Shown: in pieces, positions 1 through 5,266 of the stretch
How the letters are laid out: each line of letters starts with the position of its first letter
Position numbering within the stretch: the stretch's first letter is position 1
Origin: Chloroflexota bacterium
GTDB taxonomy: Bacteria; Chloroflexota; Anaerolineae; UBA7937; JACPPX01
Assembly (NCBI GenBank): GCA_016190785.1
Contig: JACPPX010000117.1
Span: forward strand, 1 to 7,131
DNA length: 7,131 bases
Reading direction: 5' to 3'
Translations under genes and position numbers: made by a program
Notes under the pieces: model-generated
Database searches by the model: none
Seen by the model: only the letters and a program-made list of their open reading frames with translations
What the model was told of the DNA's origin: nothing

Positions 1-1
1 C

Positions 2-541
2 GGAGAGGGCAACGATAGCATCGAGGGCAACGAGGGGAATGACAAGATAGATGGCGGGAATGGCAATGATGACATATCCGGCCAGGCGGGGAAGGACAAA
101 ATCACCGGCGGGGCCGGAGATGATGACCTCTGCGGGGGCACGGAGAACGATAAACTCGATGGCGGAGTCGGGGTGGACGACTTATTCGGCGAAGCGGGGA
201 ATGATAACCTCAAAGGCGGGGATGGGAACGATGCCCTGGATGGGGGCAGCGAGAACGATAAACTAGATGGCGGAACTGGTGATGATGTGCTTGATGGCGG
301 GGACGGGAACGACAAACTCAAAGGAGCCGCCGGGATGGATGACCTCGACGGCGGGTTGGGAAACGATACCCTTGACGGGGGCGATGACAACGATACTCTG
401 GCCGGGGGAGAGGGAGACGATAAACTCAAGGGGGGCAACGGAGACGATACCCTGGACGGAGAAGCCGGAGTCGATAAACTCGACGGGGGTGGTGGAATAG
501 ACACCTGCGTCGGGGAGACGGTAAAGAACTGCGAGCCCTAA
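2..541 (+). CDS. RTX calcium-binding repeat protein, C-terminal part (5' end outside the window)
   Basis: The frame is open from the left edge to TAA at 539-541, giving 179 residues. It consists of 19 back-to-back nonapeptides of the RTX type (consensus G-G-x-G-x-D-x-L-x) with no insertion or deletion, followed by an 8-residue tail ETVKNCEP. In known RTX proteins such arrays fold into a parallel beta-roll that binds Ca2+ through the Gly/Asp turns, and the proteins are usually exported. Here the Asp and Asn of each turn are almost all kept. Cysteines occur in unit 5 (DDLCG), in the last unit (DTCVG) and in the tail (NCEP); the last two could form a disulfide that caps the roll. A similar DTC...NC ending is common in RTX proteins of Actinobacteria-like lineages. 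The catalytic or adhesive N-terminal part is not in the window, so the protein's activity cannot be named. An internal Met at 173 is not a credible start, because the repeat frame continues upstream of it. A terminator follows 33 nt after the stop. Confidence 0.92.
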   Translation, partial: GEGNDSIEGNEGNDKIDGGNGNDDISGQAGKDKITGGAGDDDLCGGTENDKLDGGVGVDDLFGEAGNDNLKGGDGNDALDGGSENDKLDGGTGDDVLDGGDGNDKLKGAAGMDDLDGGLGNDTLDGGDDNDTLAGGEGDDKLKGGNGDDTLDGEAGVDKLDGGGGIDTCVGETVKNCEP

Positions 542-573
542 ACCGGATATTAACTGTTCGGCCGCAGCACAAT

Positions 574-606
574 AGCACCGCCTGCTCTGGGGCGGTGCTT
601 ATTTTG
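574..606 (+). terminator. Rho-independent terminator of the RTX gene
   Basis: A perfect 9-bp stem, AGCACCGCC (574-582) with GGCGGTGCT (591-599), encloses an 8-nt loop and is followed by the T-rich TATTTTG. It lies 33 nt after the RTX stop codon on the same strand. Confidence 0.88.
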
Positions 607-629
607 CCAGCCCTGGTACTATTTTCCTA

Positions 630-657
630 TTGTTCGGCAGGAATAAATGCATAGAAT
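630..657 (+). promoter_or_regulatory. Sigma70-like promoter of the candidate ncRNA
   Basis: TTGTTC (630-635) and TAGAAT (652-657) are separated by 16 bp. The expected start, 7-8 bp after the -10 box, falls on the G-run at 665, which is exactly the base where the long stem of the downstream RNA begins. It sits between the RTX terminator and the ncRNA, so it is well placed for independent transcription. The -35 box is only a moderate match. Confidence 0.5.
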
Positions 658-664
658 AGAAATA

Positions 665-870
665 GGGAGGCCTCAGGGCCCTGAGGATCTCGCGTGAAAG
701 GTGGTGGTCCACTCCTCCGCGGGTTTGCCACCCTCCCTGCCAAGAGGCCTCCCCCTTAAGAAGATTGAGGCTCTACCTGCTGCTAACTCTCGAGCTTCCG
801 GCGGCACTTGATTAGCGGCGGCCTGCGCTACTCCACGAGGTCCTTCGCAACTCGTGGAGTTTCTTTTTTT
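665..870 (+). ncRNA. Candidate structured non-coding RNA of unknown family, about 206 nt
   Basis: This stretch holds no convincing ORF but has the parts of a small RNA gene: a promoter ending at 657, a strong 5' structure and a terminator at 831-870. The 5' end GGGAGGCCTC (665-674) pairs perfectly with GAGGCCTCCC (744-753). AGGG (675-678) with CCCT (735-738) and GGTGG (700-704) with CCACC (728-732) can extend the arm inward, giving an 89-nt hairpin with internal loops. A weaker hairpin, TAGCG (813-817) with CGCTA (826-830), sits directly before the terminator stem. I looked for hallmarks of 6S RNA, SRP RNA, tmRNA, RNase P RNA, T-box leaders and the common riboswitches and found none. No sense-strand gene follows, since the next gene converges from the other side, so a leader-RNA role is unlikely. 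It could also be a cluster of chance or repeat-derived palindromes. Confidence 0.45.
831..870 (+). terminator. Strong rho-independent terminator (end of candidate ncRNA)
   Basis: CTCCACGAG (831-839) pairs perfectly with CTCGTGGAG (851-859) around an 11-nt loop, and TTTCTTTTTTT follows (860-870). The T-tract is on the plus strand only, so this terminates plus-strand transcription. No plus-strand gene other than the candidate ncRNA lies between it and the RTX terminator. Confidence 0.88.
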
Positions 871-925
871 GGCCAGATAGTGACCCAACTTGTTCCCGCT
901 TGCCATTCTCGCTAGCACTAACCCC

Positions 926-1387
926 TCATAGGATATATTTGAGCGTATAGTTGAAAAATCCGCCCACCATCGTCGCCAGCCAAAGGACAAGTAGCAACCG
1001 CATCAGGGTCTCGAAGTGCCGGGTACGCAGCCGGTTGGGCTTGGGATAGTTGTACATCGAGGCGATGAGATAGAGAGCCAGGAGCATGAGCAACCCTCCC
1101 CCGATCATATGGAAGTAGATAAAAATATCGGTCAGGCCGGATAGGGGTCCATAACCGCCGTAGCCAGGATACTGCGGGGTGGCCAAGAGAAAATTTGAGG
1201 GGATCATCAGGAAGATGATGGCCAGCAGGTTGAGGGCCACTGCCGAGATCATGATCTTGCGGTGGCGAGATACTAAGCCGCGGCGGATGCTGTAGTAGCC
1301 AAAGAGCAAGAGCCCGGCGATGAAAACCTGGAGGACAAGATTGAGATCCGCCAAAAGCGGAGCGCGGCTGCCGAAAATCCCTGGCAT
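926..1387 (-). CDS. DUF420-like four-helix membrane protein
   Basis: A 153-residue integral membrane protein with about four hydrophobic helices (roughly residues 14-34, 45-64, 85-109 and 127-147). It follows the plan of the DUF420 family: a helix, then I-R-R-G...R-H-R-K-I-M, a helix, an isolated His in the third helix (YFHMIGG, His93), then a basic loop with His (RTRHFE, His124) and a last helix ending near the C-terminus. His42, His93 and His124 sit where the family keeps histidines. A related family member, CtaM/YozB, is linked to cytochrome aa3 oxidase maturation; whether this protein has such a role is inference. The start is supported by GGGAGG seven bases upstream of the ATG, within the last codons of the preceding gene. 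The two genes are 1 nt apart, so translational coupling is likely. A Gly/Tyr/Pro-rich loop (residues 71-82) between helices 2 and 3 is longer than I expect for the family. Confidence 0.75.
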   Translation of the reverse strand: MPGIFGSRAPLLADLNLVLQVFIAGLLLFGYYSIRRGLVSRHRKIMISAVALNLLAIIFLMIPSNFLLATPQYPGYGGYGPLSGLTDIFIYFHMIGGGLLMLLALYLIASMYNYPKPNRLRTRHFETLMRLLLVLWLATMVGGFFNYTLKYIL

Positions 1388-1388
1388 T

Positions 1389-2348
1389 TTATCTCCTCCC
1401 TTTCTCGCTTTGCGGGGTGAGCATGGTTACTGGCTTAGCCACTCTCTCCGACATTGGCTGCGGGAAAATGCTGAGCGGCCGAGGCATCGGGGCCAGGGAA
1501 CGGAGGAGCAAAAATTCAACCCCCAAGAGCATGAGGGACATAAAGAGCAAAAAGGGAAATTGCCGTTGCAACCCGGCCAATATGAATCCGCTCAAGAAAG
1601 TCAGATGGATGCTCCAGCGGGTGAATGCTGTCAAAAAGTCGGCGGGCTGGGAAGGAGTTCGCTGGCGCAGGCCGAAGGCCACTATCGTCGAGAAGGCAAT
1701 CAGGGTTAGAGCCACCAGTTCGATCCCCAGGCCCCGCGGCGCGGGATTTTCATAAATCGCCTCGGAGACCACCACAAAGGGGACGACGCTCAGCAGAAAA
1801 GCAGGATAGGCGACCACGGGGACTGCGAATTGCACCCCTGGCTTAGTCTCGCTCCATCGTCGACGCAGGATTCGGGTGAAGAGCGCGAAGAAAAAAGACA
1901 CCGCGATCCAGGAATAGAAATTCCCGGCCGGCACTCCGAAATAGCCATCCTCCATAGATATATTCCACTGCCACAGCCCCAGGCGGATGGCGATGGCATC
2001 GAACCCCAGATCCAGGAGCACCGCCCACAGGGCATCGGCAAAGGGAGCACTCCCCCCCGTTATCCCCAAACGGTCGGTGAGGAGCATGGCCCCGTAGATA
2101 ATCATCGCCCAGGCCAGGGGTAAGATGAGCGGCACAAAACCGATGAATCCGTGCAGGTCCGGGTTATAAGCGTAGGAGTGAAAAAGGGATATGTCCCCTT
2201 GTTCTAAGATGTAGCCGTAGAGGGCGGCGGAGAGAAGGACGAAGGTCGGGGTCACCCCCCGCCGCCAGGCGTGGAGGAGGTGAAGGACAAAGAGGAGGAT
2301 GACATTCCCCTCCAGCCAGATGAAAGCCCAATCCGCTAAACCGCTCAC
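1389..2348 (-). CDS. CruF-like (DUF422) carotenoid-biosynthesis-type membrane protein
   Basis: A 319-residue polytopic protein with about eight or nine hydrophobic segments. The middle carries the pattern of the DUF422/CruF family: PLILPLAWAMIIYGAMLL (about 73-90), then DLGFDAIAIRLGLWQW (113-128) and YFGVPAGNFYSW (136-147). In haloarchaea and Deinococcus, CruF hydrates the 1,2 double bond of acyclic carotenoids in the membrane (for example bisanhydrobacterioruberin). Asp113 and Asp117 correspond to the conserved D-L-x-x-D pair. No other carotenoid gene is in the window, so the substrate is unknown. The gene starts with GTG (2346-2348), preceded by AGGA about four bases upstream. A hydrophilic tail of about 30 residues follows the last helix. 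It is the first gene of a tight pair with the DUF420-like gene. I see no convincing promoter upstream, where dispersed repeats begin at once. Confidence 0.72.
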   Translation of the reverse strand: MSGLADWAFIWLEGNVILLFVLHLLHAWRRGVTPTFVLLSAALYGYILEQGDISLFHSYAYNPDLHGFIGFVPLILPLAWAMIIYGAMLLTDRLGITGGSAPFADALWAVLLDLGFDAIAIRLGLWQWNISMEDGYFGVPAGNFYSWIAVSFFFALFTRILRRRWSETKPGVQFAVPVVAYPAFLLSVVPFVVVSEAIYENPAPRGLGIELVALTLIAFSTIVAFGLRQRTPSQPADFLTAFTRWSIHLTFLSGFILAGLQRQFPFLLFMSLMLLGVEFLLLRSLAPMPRPLSIFPQPMSERVAKPVTMLTPQSEKGRR

Positions 2349-2360
2349 CTTTTCCTATCC

Positions 2361-2417
2361 TGTCATTCTGAGTCCCGACTCTTCTTTGTCATTCCGAGCG
2401 AAGCGAGGAATCTCTAG
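2361..2417 (+). repeat. Dispersed palindromic repeat: truncated copy plus full copy
   Basis: A truncated unit TGTCATTCTGAGTCCCGACT (2361-2380) is followed at once by a complete unit that begins GTCATTCCGAGCG at 2388 and ends GAGGAATCTCTAG at 2417. The head TCATTCYGAG and the tail GAATCTCTA recur in the copies at 2470 and 2705. Units of this type are widespread intergenic repeats in several bacterial phyla. Confidence 0.75.
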
Positions 2418-2469
2418 CAGGCCGTGCTCCTAAGCGCGGCAGTCGGAACTCAGAATTCACCCTTCTCCC

Positions 2470-2511
2470 TGTCATTCTGAGCCCCGATTCTATTGGGGCG
2501 AAGAATCTCTA
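2470..2511 (+). repeat. Dispersed palindromic repeat, copy with GCCCC/GGGGC core
   Basis: It has the same head (GTCATTCTGAG, 2471-2481) and tail (GAAGAATCTCTA, 2500-2511) as its neighbours. The core differs: GCCCC (2481-2485) and GGGGC (2495-2499) form a small stem. Confidence 0.72.
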
Positions 2512-2579
2512 TCCAGCCCCTGCGTTTCATATAATGGTTCAACACTCCTGAGAGTAGATCTCGCTTTAGGATTTGTCAT

Positions 2580-2606
2580 GCCTGGTGCGGCGGAGCCGCA
2601 CCAGGC
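2580..2606. repeat. REP-like perfect palindrome, 12-bp arms
   Basis: GCCTGGTGCGGC (2580-2591) and GCCGCACCAGGC (2595-2606) are perfect inverted arms around a 3-nt loop. It is followed by a second hairpin, GCGGAT (2614-2619) with ATCCGC (2622-2627). No T-tract follows on either strand, so it is not a typical intrinsic terminator. Confidence 0.7.
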
Positions 2607-2639
2607 CCCAGATGCGGATTTATCCGCCGGCTCAGCCGC

Positions 2640-2663
2640 CCTTCGCCCCCTTGGGGGAGAAGG
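2640..2663. repeat. C-run/G-run hairpin element
   Basis: CCTTC-g-CCCCC (2640-2650) pairs with GGGGG-a-GAAGG (2653-2663) around a TT loop, with one mismatch. The stretch from here into GTGAGGATGAGGG resembles a widespread intergenic repeat read in reverse (CCCTCATCCTCACC...). It belongs to the same repeat-dense island. Confidence 0.6.
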
Positions 2664-2704
2664 TGAGGATGAGGGGGTGCCTGTCCCGATTCACTCCATC
2701 GGGA

Positions 2705-2766
2705 TCATTCTGAGTCCCGACTTGTCCCGACAAAGTCGGGACGGGGTCGGGACGAAGAATCTCTAG
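2705..2766 (+). repeat. Dispersed palindromic repeat, copy with nested GTCCCGAC core
   Basis: Head TCATTCTGAG (2705-2714) and tail GAAGAATCTCTAG (2754-2766) enclose a nested palindrome. The outer arms GTCCCGAC (2714-2721) and GTCGGGAC (2746-2753) surround inner arms GTCCCGAC (2724-2731) and GTCGGGAC (2735-2742) with an AAA loop. The inner 17 bp (2725-2741) recur exactly at 7088-7104, where they break a transposase frame. Just upstream a further stem, TCCCGAT (2684-2690) with ATCGGGA (2698-2704), abuts this copy. A degenerate inverted copy ending GGGAATGAC (2815-2823) may follow. Confidence 0.75.
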
Positions 2767-2850
2767 AAAGCCACGATTAGCGAGATCCCCATTCCCTCCC
2801 CTCCGCGCACGCCTGGGAATGACACTTTTCCTCTAGCAATGACTACGCAC

Positions 2851-2901
2851 AAAACAAAAGGAGGGATTGCCTAGGCTGCTTAATCTCCTGCTGGCAATCC
2901 C
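2851..2901 (-). terminator. Terminator of the FBP aldolase/phosphatase gene
   Basis: Read on the minus strand, GGGATTGCC (2901-2893) pairs with GGCAATCCC (2871-2863) over a 21-nt loop and is followed by a T-rich run, TCCTTTTGTTTTG. It lies about 60 nt after the stop codon at 2963. The loop is longer than usual, so termination may be partial. Confidence 0.6.
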
Positions 2902-2962
2902 CCCTTGAATCTTACATCCCTGGCCTTTAACTCAAATCCCAATCCCGACCGAGAGAATCTTC

Positions 2963-4093
2963 CTATCGCCCCGCCACCGCCGGCGCTTTCTCTTCCTCCG
3001 CCGGCTGCCATCTCCCCGCCAGACGCTCCATAATCTGGGGCATAGTGGTGTATTCCATTTCCTCCAGGGGGAGACGGTGGGGCTCGAAGGGACCGTGGAG
3101 GCGCAGGTAATCGGCAATCTTATTTGCTTTCCTCCGCGCCTCGTCAAAGGCTATATCCGCAAACATATCCCGCGGGCCCACCAGTCGCCCATCGGCCAAC
3201 TGGAAGCCCAAGGCCACCACCCGCGGGGGACCATCGAAGCGGCTGGGGGTGGCCTGCTCCAGGGAGCAGGGGATGAGCGGGCCGTGGTGACTCCCTCGGG
3301 TCCAACCGGCGACGATGAAGGGATTGGTGAATGGCTCTAGCACTTCCCCCACCGCCGGGAATTCGGCCTGGGAGCGAACAATACACACCGGGTCGTCCTT
3401 CCCCACATATTTGCCGGCGATATGCGCCAATTTCTGGGTGGAGGAAGAGGCGGCGATCTCCCCTTTCTTGGACCAGATAGTGCGCACCACATATTGGCCC
3501 GAGGCCCCGATGAACATCAGGAGGTCGTAAATCTCCTGCGGGGCATCCAACACGATCACGCGGTTGGCCTTCATGTCCAGGACTTCAAAGCGAAATCCCT
3601 CGTGCATCACCGGGGCGATGACCAGCCCGGCACTGTTGAAAGGGTCGGCGAACATCTTATAAAGGGGCAGGTTCCAGGCCCCGGCCGCAGTCTTATCCGC
3701 CATGAGCACCAGAATCGTCTCCGCGGTGCGTTCCACGAAACTCATCTCCGCCAGCCCGGGGCCCATCCCCCGGACCGTGCCGGTGAAAGCATCGGAGAGG
3801 AGGTCCTGGCCCGCCCCGTAGAGGTGGAGCTCCTTGGCTACCTGGGTGCAGGCGGAGAAAGTCTCCCAAGCCAGGGTGTGGCACTTCTCGCTATCTACCC
3901 CATGGGTGTGGGTCATGATTAGTTCCAGGTCATCCCCGCAGTGGGTGACATGGAAATCAACCAGCACCCCCTTCTTCTTGGCCGCGGCCATTTCCTCCTG
4001 GGCCCGGTCCAGAAGGGCAGGATGGATGCCGGAGTGGCCCACCAGCCCACCAATGTCGGCTTTGATAGCGCTTAGACTAATTTCCTTGGACAT
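2963..4093 (-). CDS. Fructose-1,6-bisphosphate aldolase/phosphatase (bifunctional, class V FBPase)
   Basis: A 376-residue cytosolic enzyme that condenses dihydroxyacetone phosphate with glyceraldehyde 3-phosphate and dephosphorylates the product to fructose 6-phosphate, making gluconeogenesis one-way. It matches the archaeal-type family along its whole length. Visible family blocks are IKADIGGLVGH (10-20), THCGDDLELIMTHT (50-63), YGAGQDLLSDAFTG (92-105), MADKT (131-135), PLYKMFADPFN (143-153), GKYVGKDDPV (227-236), GSHHGPL (267-273), RFDGPP (285-290) and MEYTT (346-350). Lys232 corresponds to the Schiff-base lysine, and Tyr229 and Tyr348 to the active-site tyrosines of the crystallised archaeal enzymes. 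Asp13, His20, Asp54, Asp55, Gln96, Asp133, Asp233 and Asp234 are the likely Mg2+ ligands. Length is normal, with an Ala/Glu-rich tail. The ATG has GGGAGG seven bases upstream. The family is typical of archaea and deep-branching, often thermophilic, bacteria, which informs the taxonomic guess. The upstream unknown gene is in the same direction, 83 bp away. Confidence 0.96.
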   Translation of the reverse strand: MSKEISLSAIKADIGGLVGHSGIHPALLDRAQEEMAAAKKKGVLVDFHVTHCGDDLELIMTHTHGVDSEKCHTLAWETFSACTQVAKELHLYGAGQDLLSDAFTGTVRGMGPGLAEMSFVERTAETILVLMADKTAAGAWNLPLYKMFADPFNSAGLVIAPVMHEGFRFEVLDMKANRVIVLDAPQEIYDLLMFIGASGQYVVRTIWSKKGEIAASSSTQKLAHIAGKYVGKDDPVCIVRSQAEFPAVGEVLEPFTNPFIVAGWTRGSHHGPLIPCSLEQATPSRFDGPPRVVALGFQLADGRLVGPRDMFADIAFDEARRKANKIADYLRLHGPFEPHRLPLEEMEYTTMPQIMERLAGRWQPAEEEKAPAVAGR

Positions 4094-4120
4094 CTTTGTC
4101 CTCCCTTTCTGGGATGCCAG

Positions 4121-4149
4121 TTTTTACTATAAAAGAGCGACCTAGTCAA
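4121..4149 (-). promoter_or_regulatory. Possible promoter of the FBP aldolase/phosphatase gene
   Basis: On the minus strand TTGACT (4149-4144) is followed after 17 bp by TAAAAA (4126-4121), within the 83-bp gap before the ATG at 4093. The -35 box is good and the -10 box weak (4 of 6 matches); TATAGT lies just upstream at poorer spacing. Confidence 0.4.
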
Positions 4150-4176
4150 GCCCACCGCTCCCAACGAAGTCAGGCA

Positions 4177-5004
4177 TCACTTGACCAGTTTGCGGGCCGC
4201 AAGCCGGCCCAGTTTTACGGCAATGCTTGCCCCCGGGACGATGGTGCCCACCGCATCGGCACCGATATCGAATAAATCATCATTTTCCAAAACCTGGACT
4301 ACCTTCTTTTTGATCTCCCCGGCCTCGGCCTTCACCTCCCCGGTCAAGCCGTCGAACTCCAGGACTTGTTTCTTCTCCTTGGCCTTCCAATAGTATTCCA
4401 CCGCAGAGACCTGGCGGTAGAAGAGAGTGATCTCTTGCACATCGATCTTCTCCTCGTAGATCTTGTCGGCATGGAAAGTTTTCATCAGGGAGTTAACCAG
4501 TTTGCGCACCACAAAGGAGCCGCGCACTTCGGGGAGAACCACCACCGCTCCATCGGCCTGCAGGGCGGCGATCTCCGCCACCTGGCGTTTGGGGAAGGAT
4601 AAGTATTTGGTGAAAGCCACATCCCGGCCGCTCAGCGCATCGAGGAGAAGTTCCTGGCGGGTCTCCTCCTCGCAATGCTCCACCCCCTCCAGCGAGAAGG
4701 AGGCCGCAGAGACCGGGTGCTCCTTATCATAAAGGGTCACCCTTTTTACTTCCGGGGCCACCTCCACCCGGTAGGCATGGCGCCGATCGTAAACATAGCG
4801 GGCATTAGCCACCGCATACCAGAATGGTTCAAAACGACCCTGGGTAGTAGTGATCTCAATGTCTTCCGCTTTGGGGCGCTGCACAAATTTTGCCACCTGG
4901 CCGAAGGCATCCACCTTCTTGGCCTGGGCTTTCTCCTGGATCTGTTGGGGGGTGAAAGGGGATTCCAGGACAATTATCTGCTCGTCGCCGAGATTGATTT
5001 CCAT
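4177..5004 (-). CDS. Protein of unknown function, 275 aa, soluble
   Basis: I do not recognise this family. The protein has no signal peptide or clear membrane segment and is rich in Glu, Lys and Val. The N-terminal part contains an aromatic block, FEPFWYAVANARYVYDRRHA (58-77), followed by short beta-like stretches (RVEV, VTLYD). The middle (108-148) is probably helical. The C-terminal third has FYRQVSAVEYYWKAKEKK (195-212), then VLEFDGLTGEV (214-224), and ends with a Gly/Ala-rich amphipathic segment GAS-IAVKLGRLAARKLVK (258-275). The two blocks 58-82 and 195-224 resemble each other loosely (aromatic-rich strand, Y-x-W or F-W, basic turn, strand), hinting at a repeated fold; this is only an impression. 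The ATG is preceded by GAGGTG at a good distance. It has its own strong promoter and lies 83 bp upstream of the FBP aldolase/phosphatase gene on the same strand, with no clear terminator between them, so read-through is possible. Confidence 0.85.
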   Translation of the reverse strand: MEINLGDEQIIVLESPFTPQQIQEKAQAKKVDAFGQVAKFVQRPKAEDIEITTTQGRFEPFWYAVANARYVYDRRHAYRVEVAPEVKRVTLYDKEHPVSAASFSLEGVEHCEEETRQELLLDALSGRDVAFTKYLSFPKRQVAEIAALQADGAVVVLPEVRGSFVVRKLVNSLMKTFHADKIYEEKIDVQEITLFYRQVSAVEYYWKAKEKKQVLEFDGLTGEVKAEAGEIKKKVVQVLENDDLFDIGADAVGTIVPGASIAVKLGRLAARKLVK

Positions 5005-5050
5005 TGTTCACCTCGTTCCCGTCTTGACTGGGGGATTTGGGATGGGGGGA

Positions 5051-5080
5051 ATTATAGCAGTTTTGGGGGACAGAGGTCAA
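5051..5080 (-). promoter_or_regulatory. Extended -10 promoter of the 275-aa unknown gene
   Basis: On the minus strand TTGACC (5080-5075) is followed after 18 bp by a perfect TATAAT (5056-5051), preceded by TGC, an extended -10 motif. The predicted start is about 40 nt upstream of the ATG at 5004. Confidence 0.72.
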
Positions 5081-5119
5081 TTGTCCAGGAGTGAGATACT
5101 GGCTACTATGGGTCAGTGT

Positions 5120-5266
5120 TTATTCCAAGAAGATCTGGGTGACGATGATCTTATCCCCTTGCGGAGAAACCGCGATACCCACTCCAGTTTTAGTGAACTC
5201 GGCGTGCATTATATTCTCGCGGTGCTGGAGGCTGGCAAAACGAGCATGAACAAAAGATGCGACCTC
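5120..5266 (-). pseudogene. CAP/SCP-family protein remnant (C-terminal 48 codons)
   Basis: The frame ending with TAA at 5122-5120 reads back for 48 codons to an in-frame TGA at 5269-5267. Its translation contains SLQHRENIMHAEFTKTGVG, then IAVSPQGDKIIVTQIFLE. This is the C-terminal part of the CAP domain (SCP/YkwD type): the motif H-R-E-N-I followed by F-T-x-x-G-V-G and a closing V-T-Q-x-F strand. A complete domain needs about 100 further residues on the N-terminal side, and these are absent: the region upstream is a hairpin and then the end of the protease gene. No start codon with a ribosome site is seen; an internal ATG (the M of NIMHAEF) would give only about 29 residues. I read it as a relic of a deleted secreted protein gene. 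Confidence 0.68.

Noticed and set aside
173..541. RTX ORF starting at the Met at 173
   Set aside because: The nonapeptide repeat continues in frame upstream to the window edge, so this Met is internal to a repeat unit.
2..541. CRISPR-like or satellite array from the regular 27-bp spacing
   Set aside because: The repeats are degenerate, have no unique spacers and translate perfectly into RTX nonapeptides.
831..859. Terminator for the minus-strand CruF/DUF420 operon
   Set aside because: The T-tract is on the plus strand only; on the minus strand the stem is followed by TAGCGCAGG.
665..870. Assignment of the candidate ncRNA to 6S, SRP, tmRNA, RNase P, T-box or a riboswitch
   Set aside because: None of the conserved cores of these families could be found on either strand, and no sense-strand gene follows that a leader could control.
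673..990. 105-aa minus-strand ORF
   Set aside because: It overlaps the end of the DUF420-like gene and the candidate ncRNA and terminator, has no recognisable domain, and reads like translated repeat structure.
2349..2600. Promoter or riboswitch for the CruF-like operon
   Set aside because: TTGAAC near 2540 on the minus strand has no -10 box at a usable distance, and no known riboswitch core is present; the region is explained by repeats.
2578..2766. 62-aa plus-strand ORF
   Set aside because: It translates palindromic repeats and has no ribosome site or protein-like pattern.
3422..3922. 166-aa plus-strand ORF
   Set aside because: Antisense shadow of the highly conserved FBP aldolase/phosphatase gene in GC-rich DNA.
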